This document shows, one piece after another, positions 23,131 through 34,219 of a DNA stretch of 64,000 nucleotides. The DNA lies in the NCBI GenBank assembly GCA_017654935.2, contig CM065710.1:24140000-24203999 (forward strand), in the 5' to 3' direction. This DNA is from Phymorhynchus buccinoides. Its lineage: Eukaryota > Mollusca > Gastropoda > Neogastropoda > Raphitomidae. The position numbers were made by a program, and so were the translations under genes. The notes below the pieces were generated by a model. That model was not told the DNA's origin and made no database searches. It saw only the letters and a list, made by a program, of their open reading frames with translations. The stretch's first letter is position 1. The number at the start of each line of letters is the position of its first letter.

Positions 23131-23944
23131 TCAGTGGATTTTAGTCATTGCTGTCCAAGCCGGGCGTGGCAAGGACAGGTCAGGGGTAGGCTTTCTGTTC
23201 CGGTCAGTGGTGCAGATGCTGGCAGTGATCTCTTTCACCTCTCTGGTGTCCTGGGGGAGATCATCCACGTGATGGCTTCTTTGGATTAGGTACGCCATAA
23301 TGTCAGATTGTGTTATTTCTGACTCAGATTCCCCTTCCCTCTGCTTTTCATAGTTATTTTCTGCACACTCATTGCCGATCGTATCGTCGTTGTTTTGAGA
23401 AGTAAAACGTGCTCTCCTGGCTTCTTTTGCAAACACAGCACTTGGTTCAGATGTTTCGCTTAGTCTAGTCAATCTCACAATTGTCTAATGTTTCGTTGTC
23501 AGCAATGGTTGGTTTGCACGCTGCCCCACTGTCTTCGCCACAGCGTTCATTCATCAACAGCGTCACTGATTGTAGGTCAACCTTCACACATACTGTTCCA
23601 TGTAAATTGAAGGTTCATTTTCACGTGCTGGTACGGAGAGGAAAATGGATGGGTGACCGTCTTGTATACATTGATGCTCAACACACTGGGTCATTTTGAC
23701 GGTTTCTGATTGTTCATAGTAAAATAGACTTGGAGGAGTAGGCATGAATAAACCTGATGGAGAGGATGGATTGTCATTTGCCATTAATTTTCTTCTGTGT
23801 TCTTGTGCTCTTTGTCGATCCCTATGAAACTGAGACGCACTTTTCCGTCAAAAGACAGCACAGATACCTTGAGGACAGTGTCGTGTCTTGAAGCAGTGAG
23901 TTTAGCACTCTTTCTACACTCGGGGGAAGTCCTTCCGAAGGCAT
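23131..23944 (-). pseudogene. Degenerate ORF, probable mobile-element protein
   Basis: Consecutive open segments on the minus strand join into one plausible protein, interrupted by shifts near 23835, 23590 and 23475. The beginning (GLPPSVERVLNSLLQDTTL, after an ATG at 23944) and a basic block (SQFHRDRQRAQEHRRK) recall ORF1-like proteins common in invertebrate repeats. That resemblance is from memory and not tested. The rest is acidic and Ser/Glu-rich, and ends PRPAWTAMTKIH. No catalytic domain is visible. It could instead be a host pseudogene. Confidence 0.4.
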
Positions 23945-24283
23945 TTTGCACCAAAACAACACGCTATTTCATGCAAGCGATTTGCAATCAGTCATGCCAT
24001 GCAAGGCGGAAGTCCACAAAAAGATAATTTAGTGAGAACGAATTAAAATAGCTTAAAGCTGAAGTCTTTCAGACACAATAATGACTTTTCTTAATAGGAA
24101 AATTAATATTTGTAAAACAGATCTTTTCATGCTATAATAGAACGGAAACGTTAACATGAAAGTTCTGAACATTATGCGATGCTATACCCTCTGTGCTCCA
24201 GGCTGCATGTGTGGTACCAGGGCCTTCTTTGCTTTCAATCAATTGTGTGACTGAAAGAGACAGAACTTATCAAATACGCGCGC
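23945..24283. other. Unannotated DNA before (CA)n tract
   Basis: Nothing recognised. Confidence 0.45.
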
Positions 24284-24933
<650 letters not shown>

Positions 24934-25088
24934 GCCTACTCACTATCAACAATACATGGAAACTCTGGAATGAATCTGCCTGTTGCCCGTACGCTTGGAA
25001 TACATAACAATAAATCAAACCATCGAAGGTGATGCTGTCAAACGTTTTCGTTCCGTACACTTTCTCTGCTGACATTCTCCATTTTTAT

Positions 25089-25247
<159 letters not shown>

Positions 25248-25249
25248 GG

Positions 25250-27445
25250 AATGCTTCTAACTGCTTAAAGAGTGGAAACGTTTTTTTGAATAATTGTTTG
25301 CTATCTTTTGTTTCTTATGATGTTGAGGGTTTGTTTTCTTTACTAAACGATTTGGATTTTCATAATTTTCTTTCCAAGTATGATTTTGTTTTATTAGTGG
25401 AAACTTTTCTTGATTCCCTTTCTGACTCATTTGTGCAGTCACATGTGCCTTTCGTATCGCCGGGAGTTAAAGTGTCTGATAGTATGCATGGTCGTTTGTC
25501 TGGTGGTGTTGTGGTGTTTGTCCGTAAAGAATTCATAACTTTTGTTGAACGCATAGATGTAGAATTTGATAATGTTGTTGTTTTAAAACTATCTCATAGA
25601 CTACTTGGAACCACTTCTGATTGTTTGTTTATTGGTGTGTACATTCCGCCTGAAAGTTCACCATATTATGTAGAGACTGATATTTATAATGACGTTACAA
25701 TGCTTGAGTCACTCCTTCTTGATTTGGTTAGTGATTTTGGAAACATCCCACTGATCATATGTAGTGACCTCAATTCCAGGACAGGTAGTTTAAACTCAAA
25801 TGCTAATGATCCACTGGATGATATTCATGATATGAGATCAGAACACAATGTTCAGGAAACTGATAGCAAAACTCTCAGAATCTCTGATGACGAAACTATT
25901 AATTCTTTTGGTAAACTTCTCATTGCAATTTGTCATGAATATGAACTGGTGTTATTAAATGGGCTGCAATCCAAGTATTTTCCTGGAAACTTCACATATA
26001 TATCGCATTCAGGGTCGAGTGTCGTTGATTATTTTATTGTGTCCCAAACCTTGTCTTCTAAGTGCCAAAAAATGACTATCGTTCCGATGATTGAATCGAA
26101 ACACTTGCCTATTGTACTAGATTTACACTTTGTTGGTGATGTGCCTCTTGCATTGGAAGCGCCAAAGGTTGTTTCAATTGTAAAGTATAAATGGGATGAC
26201 GATAAAAAAGAAGAATTTATAAACAAAATGTATTCTGATCATGCACAAGATTTGTTAAGCAAAGCTACGGATCTTATTGGTACCGATGTGAATGATGCGC
26301 TTTGTAAATTTAATGAAATGTTTGAGTATGCAGGTAAATGTATGGAAAAAACTATTGTCATTGGGAAGGAAAGACAAAAAGCATGGTTCGATCAGGAATG
26401 TAGGCAGGAGAGGAAATCTCTCAGACAGTATCTGAGAAAAATACATAACACACATATATTTAAGGATGACACCGCGTACACACAAAAAAAGACAGATTTG
26501 GACAACGAAAGAGCGGCATATTCACAAAAGAGAATAGAATATAAAGAACTCCTTAGATCTAAGAAAACGATTCACAGGGATAATTTGATTACTGATTTAC
26601 AAAATAACCTAAATAACCCCCAAACATTTTGGGACACCATTCGATCAGCTCGTCCAAGGTCAGGGGGCCAAAATACTATTAGTAATAAGCAATGGTATGA
26701 CCATTTCAAAGGTGTGTTTAATTGCCATCTTGCTGAAACCATGTTAAATTCTGTAGGCACACGTGACAATGAAAATCCTAGCTGCGAACCTTTGAATGTG
26801 CCTATTACTTCAGAGGAAGTGGAAGGTGCAATCAAAGCATTAAAACATAACAAGGCAGCAGGTCCAGATGGATTATTAGGCGAGTTTTTCAAATTTAGCA
26901 TGGATCAAATAACCTCTTTTCTTGTAAAGTGTTTCAATTTTCTCTTTGACAATGGTTTGTTTCCTGACGACTGGTGCTTATCAGTTATTCTGCCATTATA
27001 CAAAAAGGGTGATTTGAACAATACTGACAATTACAGAGGCATATCTTTATTAAGTATTACCAGCAAATTGTACAGTTTTATTTTAAACAAACGTATCACA
27101 AAGTGGATAGAAGAAGGTGGCATCATTGGGGAAGAGCAGGCAGGGTTTAGAGAAAAACATAGTACATTTGACCACCTATTTACTCTTTATTCTATGATTC
27201 AAAAGCAACTGCTGAGACATAGAAAGCCATATGTAGCTTTCATTGACTTTCGAAAGGCTTTCGATTTTGTTAGTAAGGATAAGTTATGGAAAATACTGTT
27301 TGCAAATGGTTTAAATGGAAAGATCTTTTTAGCTTTACAAAGCATGTATAATGTCGTCAAAGCACAAGTGCGCGCAAACGGTGACTTAACTGAAGCCTTT
27401 TTGTGTCCTCGTGGTTTGAAGCAGGGTGAAGAGTGCTCTCCTGTA
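25250..27445 (+). pseudogene. LINE ORF2 (endonuclease and RT), cut by the Polinton
   Basis: One open frame encodes an APE-like endonuclease and the first part of a reverse transcriptase. It is related to, but clearly distinct from, the 8217-13361 family. Endonuclease landmarks: VETFLDSLSDSF, GGVVVFVRKEF, IICSDLNSRTG, SSVVDYFIV and SKHLPIVL. RT landmarks: LPLYKKGDLNNTDNYRGI, AGFREKHSTFDHLF, AFIDFRKAFDFV and CPRGLKQGEECSPV. The frame is intact up to that last block, where the Polinton begins. The downstream RT half is not found past 40320. The 5-prime end abuts (CT)n, so it is 5-prime truncated, or it inserted next to the tract. Confidence 0.88.
27440..27445. repeat. Putative target-site duplication, left (CCTGTA)
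   Basis: CCTGTA lies in the interrupted LINE RT (Pro-Val codons of ECSPV), and the same six bases are found at 40321-40326. The inner ends do not align perfectly at this boundary (left GAGAATGG, right in reverse GTGAGAGAAC), so the exact terminus could shift by a few bases. Confidence 0.65.
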
Positions 27446-27652
27446 GAGAATGGAAGAAAGGGGCTTCTGGCTCAGTATCGGTTTCGGTTTCGGTTTCACT
27501 CCTCTATTTATTAAAAAAACGGCTAAAATCACGCCTTTTTTCTTATGTTTTTTAACCCTCAAAAAGGCGTGATTTAATCGTTTTCTTGCGTTTTTTATCC
27601 TCGAAAACAGTGCGATTTAGTCGTTTTTACTCTCGAACACAGCGTGATTTAA
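27446..27652 (+). repeat. Polinton left terminal inverted repeat
   Basis: Matches the reverse complement of 40109-40320 with scattered differences. It contains CTGGCTCAGTATCGG, then triple GGTTTC, a hairpin formed by AAATCACGCC and GGCGTGATTT, and further GCGTGATTT-like blocks. Confidence 0.9.
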
Positions 27653-27995
27653 TTGTTTTTTAATGAAAAAAAAGAGAAAAAAAGAAGGACATTCCTATAA
27701 AATATTCTACATGTTCTGATTTTTTTTAAAACTTTAAGCAAAAAACAAACTTTTGGGCTTTACTTTTTTAAACACTTTTTTTAAAAGAAGTTACTCAAGT
27801 TCTTTTTAAGTTCTTTTTTAAGAAGTTACTTAAGTTCTTTTTAACTTCTTTTTTAAGAAGTTACTTAAGTTCTTTTTAAGTTCTTTTTTAAGTTCTTGCT
27901 AAGTCATCTTCAAGCCATTCTCAAGTATTTATTAAGTTCTTATACAAAAACTTACTTAGTACTTATTAAGTTCTTATTAAGTTTTTATTAAGTTT
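27653..27995. repeat. Subterminal tandem AAGTTCTTTTT repeats
   Basis: No gene. 27790-27990 holds many direct and inverted versions of AAGTTCTTTTT and AAGAAGTTACTT. This may be an end-specific structure of the element. Confidence 0.7.
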
Positions 27996-28436
27996 TCATT
28001 GCATTAAAAATGGATCGCTCTCAGGTTTTAAGCTTTTTGGTTTTAGGCTTTCTTGTTTGTTTGCTGCTTTTTCTGATTGTTTTGTTTGTACTTCTACTCG
28101 TTTTTCTAGCTTTGGTTGCATATGTGTTTTATATAATTTATAAGACAAATAACCAACACCAGCAACCACACCAACAGTAAGCAATACAACATCGTAATTC
28201 ATATTGTTTTGTTTGTCTTCTTCTTTTTTAACTGGTATTGCGCTTATGGTTGATTCATCTTCATTCTGAGACAACAGTTTTTGTTTTGTTTGTTTATTCA
28301 TTTTTTGTTGTCGATTCCACTCTGATAACCTTTTACCTGCTTCAACTCGTCCTGGGCTCTTCGTTACCTTGGTTACTGTCGGACTGGGGCTTGTTTGCTG
28401 TTCCGTCTGATTCGTTTGATTCTCTGTCACGTTCAT
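27996..28436 (-). CDS. Polinton small membrane protein (unassigned)
   Basis: About 146 residues from the ATG at 28436. The upstream extension uses a TTG and is not accepted. The order is a Ser/Thr/Gln-rich start, a basic block RVEAGKRLSEWNRQQK near residues 30-45, a Lys/Glu-rich linker, one membrane segment (DVVLLTVGVVAGVGYLSY, about residues 82-99), and a Lys/Glu tail. The RVxAGKRLxEWNR pattern recalls a small protein often found in animal Polintons. The role is unknown. It may be a virion or membrane component, but nothing shows this directly. The end of the upstream gene at 28342 overlaps its start. Confidence 0.6.
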   Translation of the reverse strand: MNVTENQTNQTEQQTSPSPTVTKVTKSPGRVEAGKRLSEWNRQQKMNKQTKQKLLSQNEDESTISAIPVKKEEDKQNNMNYDVVLLTVGVVAGVGYLSYKLYKTHMQPKLEKRVEVQTKQSEKAANKQESLKPKSLKPESDPFLMQ

Positions 28437-28816
28437 TTTTAATAGCAATAAAATCTATATGATTAAAAGTAATTAACCCCATAACAACTGGTGATAAAAG
28501 CCCGCCAAACCTATAATAAAGATCACAACTAAGAGACTCTAACGATTTAATTAAAACAGGATCTTGACTTAAATCGTACATTAAATCTTGTTGTGAATCG
28601 ACGGGAAGAAATTGATTAACTAACTTAGTGTACAAGCTTAACACTGTTTGACCTAAACTTTTAACCATTTTAGATCCTAATTGTGCTTCGTATCTGTTGT
28701 AGTACTTTTCACGCAGCCAGAGAGTATAGTTTTTCCTTTTTATTCATAACACTTGCCGACACTTCATCAGAAATTACTGCTTCCTGCGCATTTAATAGTA
28801 GTTCGTCACAATTCAT
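28342..28816 (-). pseudogene. Polinton protein of unknown function, frameshifted
   Basis: Starts at the ATG at 28816 (MNCDELLLNAQEAV). The frame stops at 28709, but a +1 shift near 28715 continues at once into sensible coding (REKYYNRYEAQLG, then SLGQTVLSLYTKLVNQFLPV and so on) to 28342. The last 95 bp overlap the start of the next gene in another frame, so the true end may be earlier. The protein is mostly alpha-helical and hydrophilic, with one weak hydrophobic stretch (GLLSPVVMGLITF). No known domain. Divergent from the gene at 28856, 39 bp away. Confidence 0.5.
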
Positions 28817-28855
28817 TTTTAGTTGAATTTTATTTTTATTTTCAAAAAACAAAAA

Positions 28856-29086
28856 ATGAGTGCTGAAAAAACTGTTGTTAATCTTGTATATCACTCTGCT
28901 ATAATTGGAGGACTTACTATGGGGTACATGATGATTGCTAAAAAACTATTGAAAATGAAAGCAGCCGACCTAGGAAAACTTGACCTAGAGGACTCTGGTA
29001 AACTAATTGCTGTGATTACTGCTTCAATCGCGACAAAAAACTTTTTAGTTAAGCAAGGAATAATTCCAGAAAATATAAATATGTAA
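28856..29086 (+). CDS. Polinton small hydrophobic protein
   Basis: 76 residues from the ATG at 28856. It has a first membrane segment around residues 10-28 (SAIIGGLTMGYMMIAKKLL), a conserved-looking LDLEDSGKL block, a second weakly hydrophobic segment (IAVITASIATKNFLV), and ends KQGIIPENINM. This arrangement is familiar from small proteins next to the integrase in metazoan Polintons, but no biochemical role is known to me. It reads away from the 28816 gene and is followed 7 bp later by the next ORF. Confidence 0.65.
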   Translation: MSAEKTVVNLVYHSAIIGGLTMGYMMIAKKLLKMKAADLGKLDLEDSGKLIAVITASIATKNFLVKQGIIPENINM

Positions 29087-29093
29087 AAATAAA

Positions 29094-29497
29094 ATGGCTT
29101 CACTCGCAATGATGATTGGCGGTGCTGTAGTAAACGCACTTGCTTTTTCAGGAAGTAATTACATGTTCAGTAAACTAGAAACAAACGAAGAAAGAAAAAG
29201 ACATGACAAAGCATAGAACAATTAGCAGCAGCACAAGACGCCTATGAAAAGCAAAGACTCGCTCAGTTAGATTTTATTAACAACAAATTAAAACTACAAA
29301 ACCATGCAGCCTACACTTTTAAGAATGTTGACGTCGCCATTAAAGAGTATTATTTAGTGACGGGAGAAAAAATAGTTCAGTTACCACCACCAAAACTAAG
29401 TGACTTCTACCAGCCATCTGAAAAACAAATTCAACAGGAAATAGCGTTTATTGTAATCGGTATGACTGCTGTTTATTTTATTGCAAAAAACGTATAG
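29094..29497 (+). pseudogene. Polinton conserved protein, one frameshift
   Basis: Starts MASLAMMIGGAVVNALAFSG with an N-terminal hydrophobic segment. It stops early at 29214-29216 after ERKRHDKA. A one-base shift there restores a long frame with a Gln/Ala/Lys coiled region, the block NHAAYTFKNVDVAIKEYY, PKLSDFYQPSEKQ, and a C-terminal hydrophobic segment ending IAKNV at 29497. The order resembles a conserved protein next to the integrase in other animal Polintons. One indel makes it a pseudogene, unless the indel is a sequencing error. The integrase start is 8 bp downstream. Confidence 0.6.
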
Positions 29498-29504
29498 TAT
29501 AAAA

Positions 29505-30482
29505 ATGAACGATAAACTATCTAAAGTTTATTATTCACCAAAAGGCTATTGGAAAGGTTTAACAGCTATTCAAAAATTAAATCAAACAGCAGGAATCACT
29601 GAACAAACAGCAAAAGAATGGCTATCTAAACAAGATATTTGGCAAATCTATTTACCAGCGCCTAAACGAATTAAAAGACCGCACTTTGTCAACTCAACAC
29701 CAAATGACACTCATCAAATGGATCTTCTATACCTCCCTCATGATTTAATCAGAAGAAAAAGATTTAAATACGCGCTTACAGTTGCTGACATCTCTTCGAG
29801 ATATAAAGATGCTGAACCATTGACTGATAAAAGTGCTACTTCAGTCTCTGTGGCTTTACAAGAAATCTATAGACGTGGTCCATTAACCTATCCTCGTTTA
29901 ATTCAAGTTGATGAAGGAAAAGAATTTAAAGGACAATTCAATCAGCTACTGTTAAAACACAAAGTCGTTATTAAAAGGGGTATTCCTGGAAACCATAGAT
30001 CTCAGGCCTTAGTTGAAAACTTTAACAAACAATTGGCAGAAAGACTTTTCTCTTATCAATACCATAGAGAACTCCTTGATTCAACTAGAAACACTGAATG
30101 GGTTAGAAGACTACCCTCCGTTCTGCGTGTCATGAATAACGAAGAATCTAAGGTCACTGGACTCCGACCAGTAAAAGCAATACAGAAGAAAACAATTGAC
30201 TTGCCAATTCAACATTCAATTACAAAACAACTAATACCATTTGGAGTAAAAGTAAGGTTTCTTTATGCACCAGGGGAAGCAGAAGGAGACACCCGTATAA
30301 GAGCAACTGATCCAATTTGGAGCATTGATCCGTACGAAATAAAAAGAATAATAGAAATGAATCCACCCGTTTATTATTTAAGAGAAACTGATACGACAAA
30401 CCATATGGCACGACCTGCTCCAAAAAGAGCATTTGTTAAAGAAGAACTGCAGCTAATCCCACTAGACACAGTTCCAATTTAA
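29505..30482 (+). CDS. INT: Polinton integrase (DDE, retroviral-like)
   Basis: 325 residues from the ATG at 29505. An 8-residue extension would need a TTG start. The integrase cuts and joins the element ends to target DNA and makes the 6-bp duplication. The N-terminal part has SPKGYWKGLTAIQKL and an EWLSKQDIWQIYLPAP block typical of the family. The catalytic triad is visible: Asp73 (THQMDLLYLP), Asp136 (IQVDEGKEF) and Glu171 (ALVENFNKQLAERLF), at 29721, 29910 and 30015. The C-terminal part after residue 230 (PFGVKVRFLYAP) looks like the usual DNA-binding end. The frame is intact, so this is the best preserved large gene of the element. The polymerase gene follows on the same strand after about 160 bp. 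Confidence 0.92.
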   Translation: MNDKLSKVYYSPKGYWKGLTAIQKLNQTAGITEQTAKEWLSKQDIWQIYLPAPKRIKRPHFVNSTPNDTHQMDLLYLPHDLIRRKRFKYALTVADISSRYKDAEPLTDKSATSVSVALQEIYRRGPLTYPRLIQVDEGKEFKGQFNQLLLKHKVVIKRGIPGNHRSQALVENFNKQLAERLFSYQYHRELLDSTRNTEWVRRLPSVLRVMNNEESKVTGLRPVKAIQKKTIDLPIQHSITKQLIPFGVKVRFLYAPGEAEGDTRIRATDPIWSIDPYEIKRIIEMNPPVYYLRETDTTNHMARPAPKRAFVKEELQLIPLDTVPI

Positions 30483-30644
30483 AAAGAGCTTTAAATAGAG
30501 ACTTAGAAGAATTATTTCATTTACTTCTTTTTTTTCTTCTTTTTTTGTGTGCTTTCAGTTAAATCCTAAACCTTTTAGTACATTTTTAACGAATAATTAT
30601 TTTTAAATTAATAAAAAAAATTGAGTTAGAAAAAGAAACTCAAC

Positions 30645-32514
30645 ATGGCAATGACACTTGATGATGTACGAGAACATTTAGACAATGTTTTTAAAGAAAC
30701 AGAATTAGAAGTTATTGATCCAGAAAATGTACTAGAAAGTGTAAAACATGCTATTTCACAAATACCTGAAAAACTGATAATAGAACCACCAGTTAAAGTA
30801 ATGTTGGCAGTTTACGTAGATTATGAAACAGTTAATAAGGAGCAGTTACAAGTATGGGTCTCTACCAAACAACAAGTAATTCTGACTTATAATGATTTTA
30901 CAGAAACCTGGGCAGACCATTTAATCACTCAGTTCATCAATGCATCAGAAGAGGCAAAACTGAGAGGATCTGGTTGGTCAGAAGGAGGAGTATTAGAAAT
31001 CAAATTAAGGGAGAGTAAATATGCCCCCATCGTAGGAAACTCGTTTATTCCTTTACCTAAAGATTTAGTTTTAAAACGAGCAGTACTAAACATTAAGAAT
31101 ACAGATAACAAATGTTTTATGTGGTGCGTTTTAGCCAAACTTTATTATGTTAAAAAGAACGCAGAAAGAGTAATTAACTATCAACCTTACATAAATGAAT
31201 TAAACTTTAATGGAATCGACTTCCCTGTAAGCCTAAACAAAATTGATCAATTTGAAGAACAGAATAAACCAATTTCAATTAACATCTACACATGGTCTGT
31301 AGAAGAAAACCTTAAACCAATCCGAGTATCAAAGAACTCTCCCATGATTGGTGATCCAGACGAAAAACATATTGATCTACTCTTAGTAACAGATGGAACA
31401 AAAACACACTACACTTTAATCCGAACAATGAGCAGACTTATATTCTTTACTACAAATCACAAAGAAAAACAGGACTTCTGTCGAAGATGTTTTCAGAGAA
31501 TTCCTAGTATTTATGCTGCAGTTGAACACAGAAAACATTGTAATTCAACTGTTGACTGTGAAACTAAACTTACTACTCTCAAAGAAGGTAGTAAGGTAAC
31601 CTTTAAAAACTGGAAGAAACTGCAATTAAATCCATATGTTGTTTACGCTGACTTCGAATCTATCATCGTTCCGTATCAAGGTCCTGCTCCTAAAAATCTT
31701 CCAAAAACAGTATTATTAAACAATCATCAAATCTGTTCATATGCTTTTATTATAGTTAGATCAGATGGGAAACATTCAACGCCAGAACTTTATAGAGGAC
31801 CTGATGCAGCAAAACGATTCTTATTACGTATGAAATACAAGCGAAATGAGTTGTCTAATCAACTTAATCTATTTGATTTAATCATGACATCAGAAGATTT
31901 AAATCAATTTGAGTCTGCTATTGAATGTTGGATTTGTAAAAAAGAATTCGAAGCAACTGATGAAAAAGTAAGAGATCATGATCACATTAGCGGAAAATTC
32001 AGAGGAGCAGCACACAACTCCTGTAATGTGCAGTTAAAGTTTGAACCCAAAGACTTGGAAACTGCCTATATTCTTTCACAATCTACGTGGATATGACTCC
32101 CATTTAATTCTACAAGCAGTTACTGATGAATTTAGAACCGTCACTTGTATAGCTCAGTCTTCAGAAAAGTACATGACATTTACATTAGGACAATTATCTT
32201 TTTATGATTCACTACAACATATGATGGGTTCGTTAGAATCTTTAGGTCAGTCACTATCCAAATGCACTATAACAGAAAAATACTTCGATCCAACACTTGT
32301 ACGAAAAGGAGTATACCCTTATGAGTACATGAGTAGTTGGGATAAATTTGACGATTTAAAATTACCACCTAAAGGCGCATTCTACTCTAGTTTAAAAGGA
32401 AAAGATATAAGTGACTCTGACTACAACCATGCACATTCAACGTGGATTAAATTAGACTGCAAAACCATGGGAGACTACCATGACGCCTATTTAATGGCTG
32501 ACGTTTGTTTGCTT
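30645..32514 (+). pseudogene. POLB: DNA polymerase B (protein-primed), left copy, truncated by gap
   Basis: N-terminal half of a Polinton family B polymerase. From the ATG at 30645 it reads through a family-specific N-terminal region, a Cys-rich FCRRCFQRIPS block, exonuclease motif I (VYADFESIIVPY, near 31641), a CWICKKEF and VRDHDHISGKFRGAAHNSCN metal-binding insert, then motif II (FFHNLRGYDSH), and ends in exonuclease motif III (DYHDAYLMADVCLL) at the gap. One extra C near 32045-32049 shifts the frame, and the right copy lacks it. No polymerase palm is present here. The 50 bp upstream match the right copy and farther upstream does not. Orientation is opposite to the right copy. Confidence 0.88.
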
Positions 32515-33014
32515 NNNNNNNNNNNNNNNNNNNNNNNNNNNNNNNNNNNNNNNNNNNNNNNNNNNNNNNNNNNNNNNNNNNNNNNNNNNNNNNNNNNNNN
32601 NNNNNNNNNNNNNNNNNNNNNNNNNNNNNNNNNNNNNNNNNNNNNNNNNNNNNNNNNNNNNNNNNNNNNNNNNNNNNNNNNNNNNNNNNNNNNNNNNNNN
32701 NNNNNNNNNNNNNNNNNNNNNNNNNNNNNNNNNNNNNNNNNNNNNNNNNNNNNNNNNNNNNNNNNNNNNNNNNNNNNNNNNNNNNNNNNNNNNNNNNNNN
32801 NNNNNNNNNNNNNNNNNNNNNNNNNNNNNNNNNNNNNNNNNNNNNNNNNNNNNNNNNNNNNNNNNNNNNNNNNNNNNNNNNNNNNNNNNNNNNNNNNNNN
32901 NNNNNNNNNNNNNNNNNNNNNNNNNNNNNNNNNNNNNNNNNNNNNNNNNNNNNNNNNNNNNNNNNNNNNNNNNNNNNNNNNNNNNNNNNNNNNNNNNNNN
33001 NNNNNNNNNNNNNN
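32515..33014. other. Assembly gap (500 N) inside the Polinton
   Basis: The left polymerase enters it, and a minus-strand capsid-like gene leaves it. The real length is unknown. The missing polymerase end, ATPase and protease could lie here, or the gap may join two different copies. Confidence 0.98.
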
Positions 33015-34196
33015 GTTAGAAAAATAACTAGTGCTGTCTTTTCGTTTTCATGACTGTCAGTTAAGTTCGTTGAGTTCGTTGAGTTAGTTAAGTTACTATT
33101 CTTTTTTTGACTGTCAGTGATTGGATGGTGTGTTCTTTGTATGATCGTCAATGTAGAATTTATTTTTGAATTTTTACCCACTGCTTGATTATCTCTCGCT
33201 ATAAGGATTTCGTTGTTATAGTTTACAATTGTTCCTATTTGAAGCCTAAGATCAGAGGGCAGCATGTACAATCCACTACCAACAACAAAGTCTACTTTCG
33301 ATCTTGCAAATCTCAAAGCGTCTTGATACCTTTTAATGCTAGCTGGGAGGTCAACTGTAGAATTGATTGCATCTTCTAAATTAGCTAAATACTGTTTTTG
33401 TGCATCAAACCCAGTAGAAGGATCCATTATCTCAGATTTAACTTGCGCTTGAGATCCCAGCAAACACCACACGTAAGTACGAATAGAATCATTTACTCGT
33501 TCTATTCCTGCCTTAGTTAGTCCTTCAGAAGTATCAAGAATAAATGTTGACCAAGCGTTTTTATGTTTTTGTTGAATAGATCCTAGATGAACGGTCGTAC
33601 CTGAAGAAAAGACGTGTAAGGAGGATTCCAATCATAGTTATACTTTCTGTGCATGCCCCAATAATAAAGTGTACCCAAACCATGATTACGATCTAACTTT
33701 TGTCTAAAGTCTGTATTCAAGTTAATGTTAAACTCATTACAAATCCGTTCAAAGGCCTTCATGTCAATTCTGTTGTTGAACGGATTAAAAGTGGAATCAT
33801 TCGGTAATGGAGCATGCAGTTCAGACAAAATACGCTTGAAAGTATAATAGAAATGAAATCTGTAAACTGCTTTTACCATGAGATCAGGATGATTTAAGTG
33901 ATCACAGGAGAGGCAGTCGCGAAGAGTGAAAGAAACACCACACCCTGTTGTTGCGCAAAACACAGCAAAGTTTAACTGGTTTTGATAAAACTGTCATTGG
34001 ATGACTAAAACCATGCCTTTGCGATGTTATTCATGTTTGACACTAGGATTTAAATAATGGTTTAATGGATTACTAACCTTAACTTGAACTTAAAATAATC
34101 AACCCCCACTGCAACAACTATTGAATCAACAGCTATAGTTTTAGGGTTATATGATCCAACTGCATATTTAGCGTTCTTTGTTATATTTAAAAGCAT
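33015..34196 (-). pseudogene. Possible Polinton structural (capsid-like) gene, broken
   Basis: Read from the ATG at 34196: about 44 codons (NAKYAVGSYNPKTIAVDSI), then stops and shifts through 33965. An open part at 33963-33600 follows (CATTGCGVSFTLRDC, VKAVYRFHFYY, NRHGLGTLYYWG-like blocks). After another shift it stays open from 33631 into the gap (SEGLTKAGIERVNDSIR, FDAQKQYLANLEDAIN, VGSGLYMLPSDLRLQIG). The blocks recall a long conserved protein of metazoan Polintons that I believe is structural, but I cannot assign it to the major capsid by reading alone. The Asn/Ser/Thr-rich C-terminal run comes from GTTGAGTTC-like repeats. It starts 23 bp from the divergent gene at 34220. Confidence 0.5.
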
Positions 34197-34219
34197 TCAT
34201 TTATATATTCGCAATAAAA

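Noticed and set aside
34178..34219. Longer start for the penton-like gene
   Set aside because: It would need a TTG start. The first ATG is at 34220.
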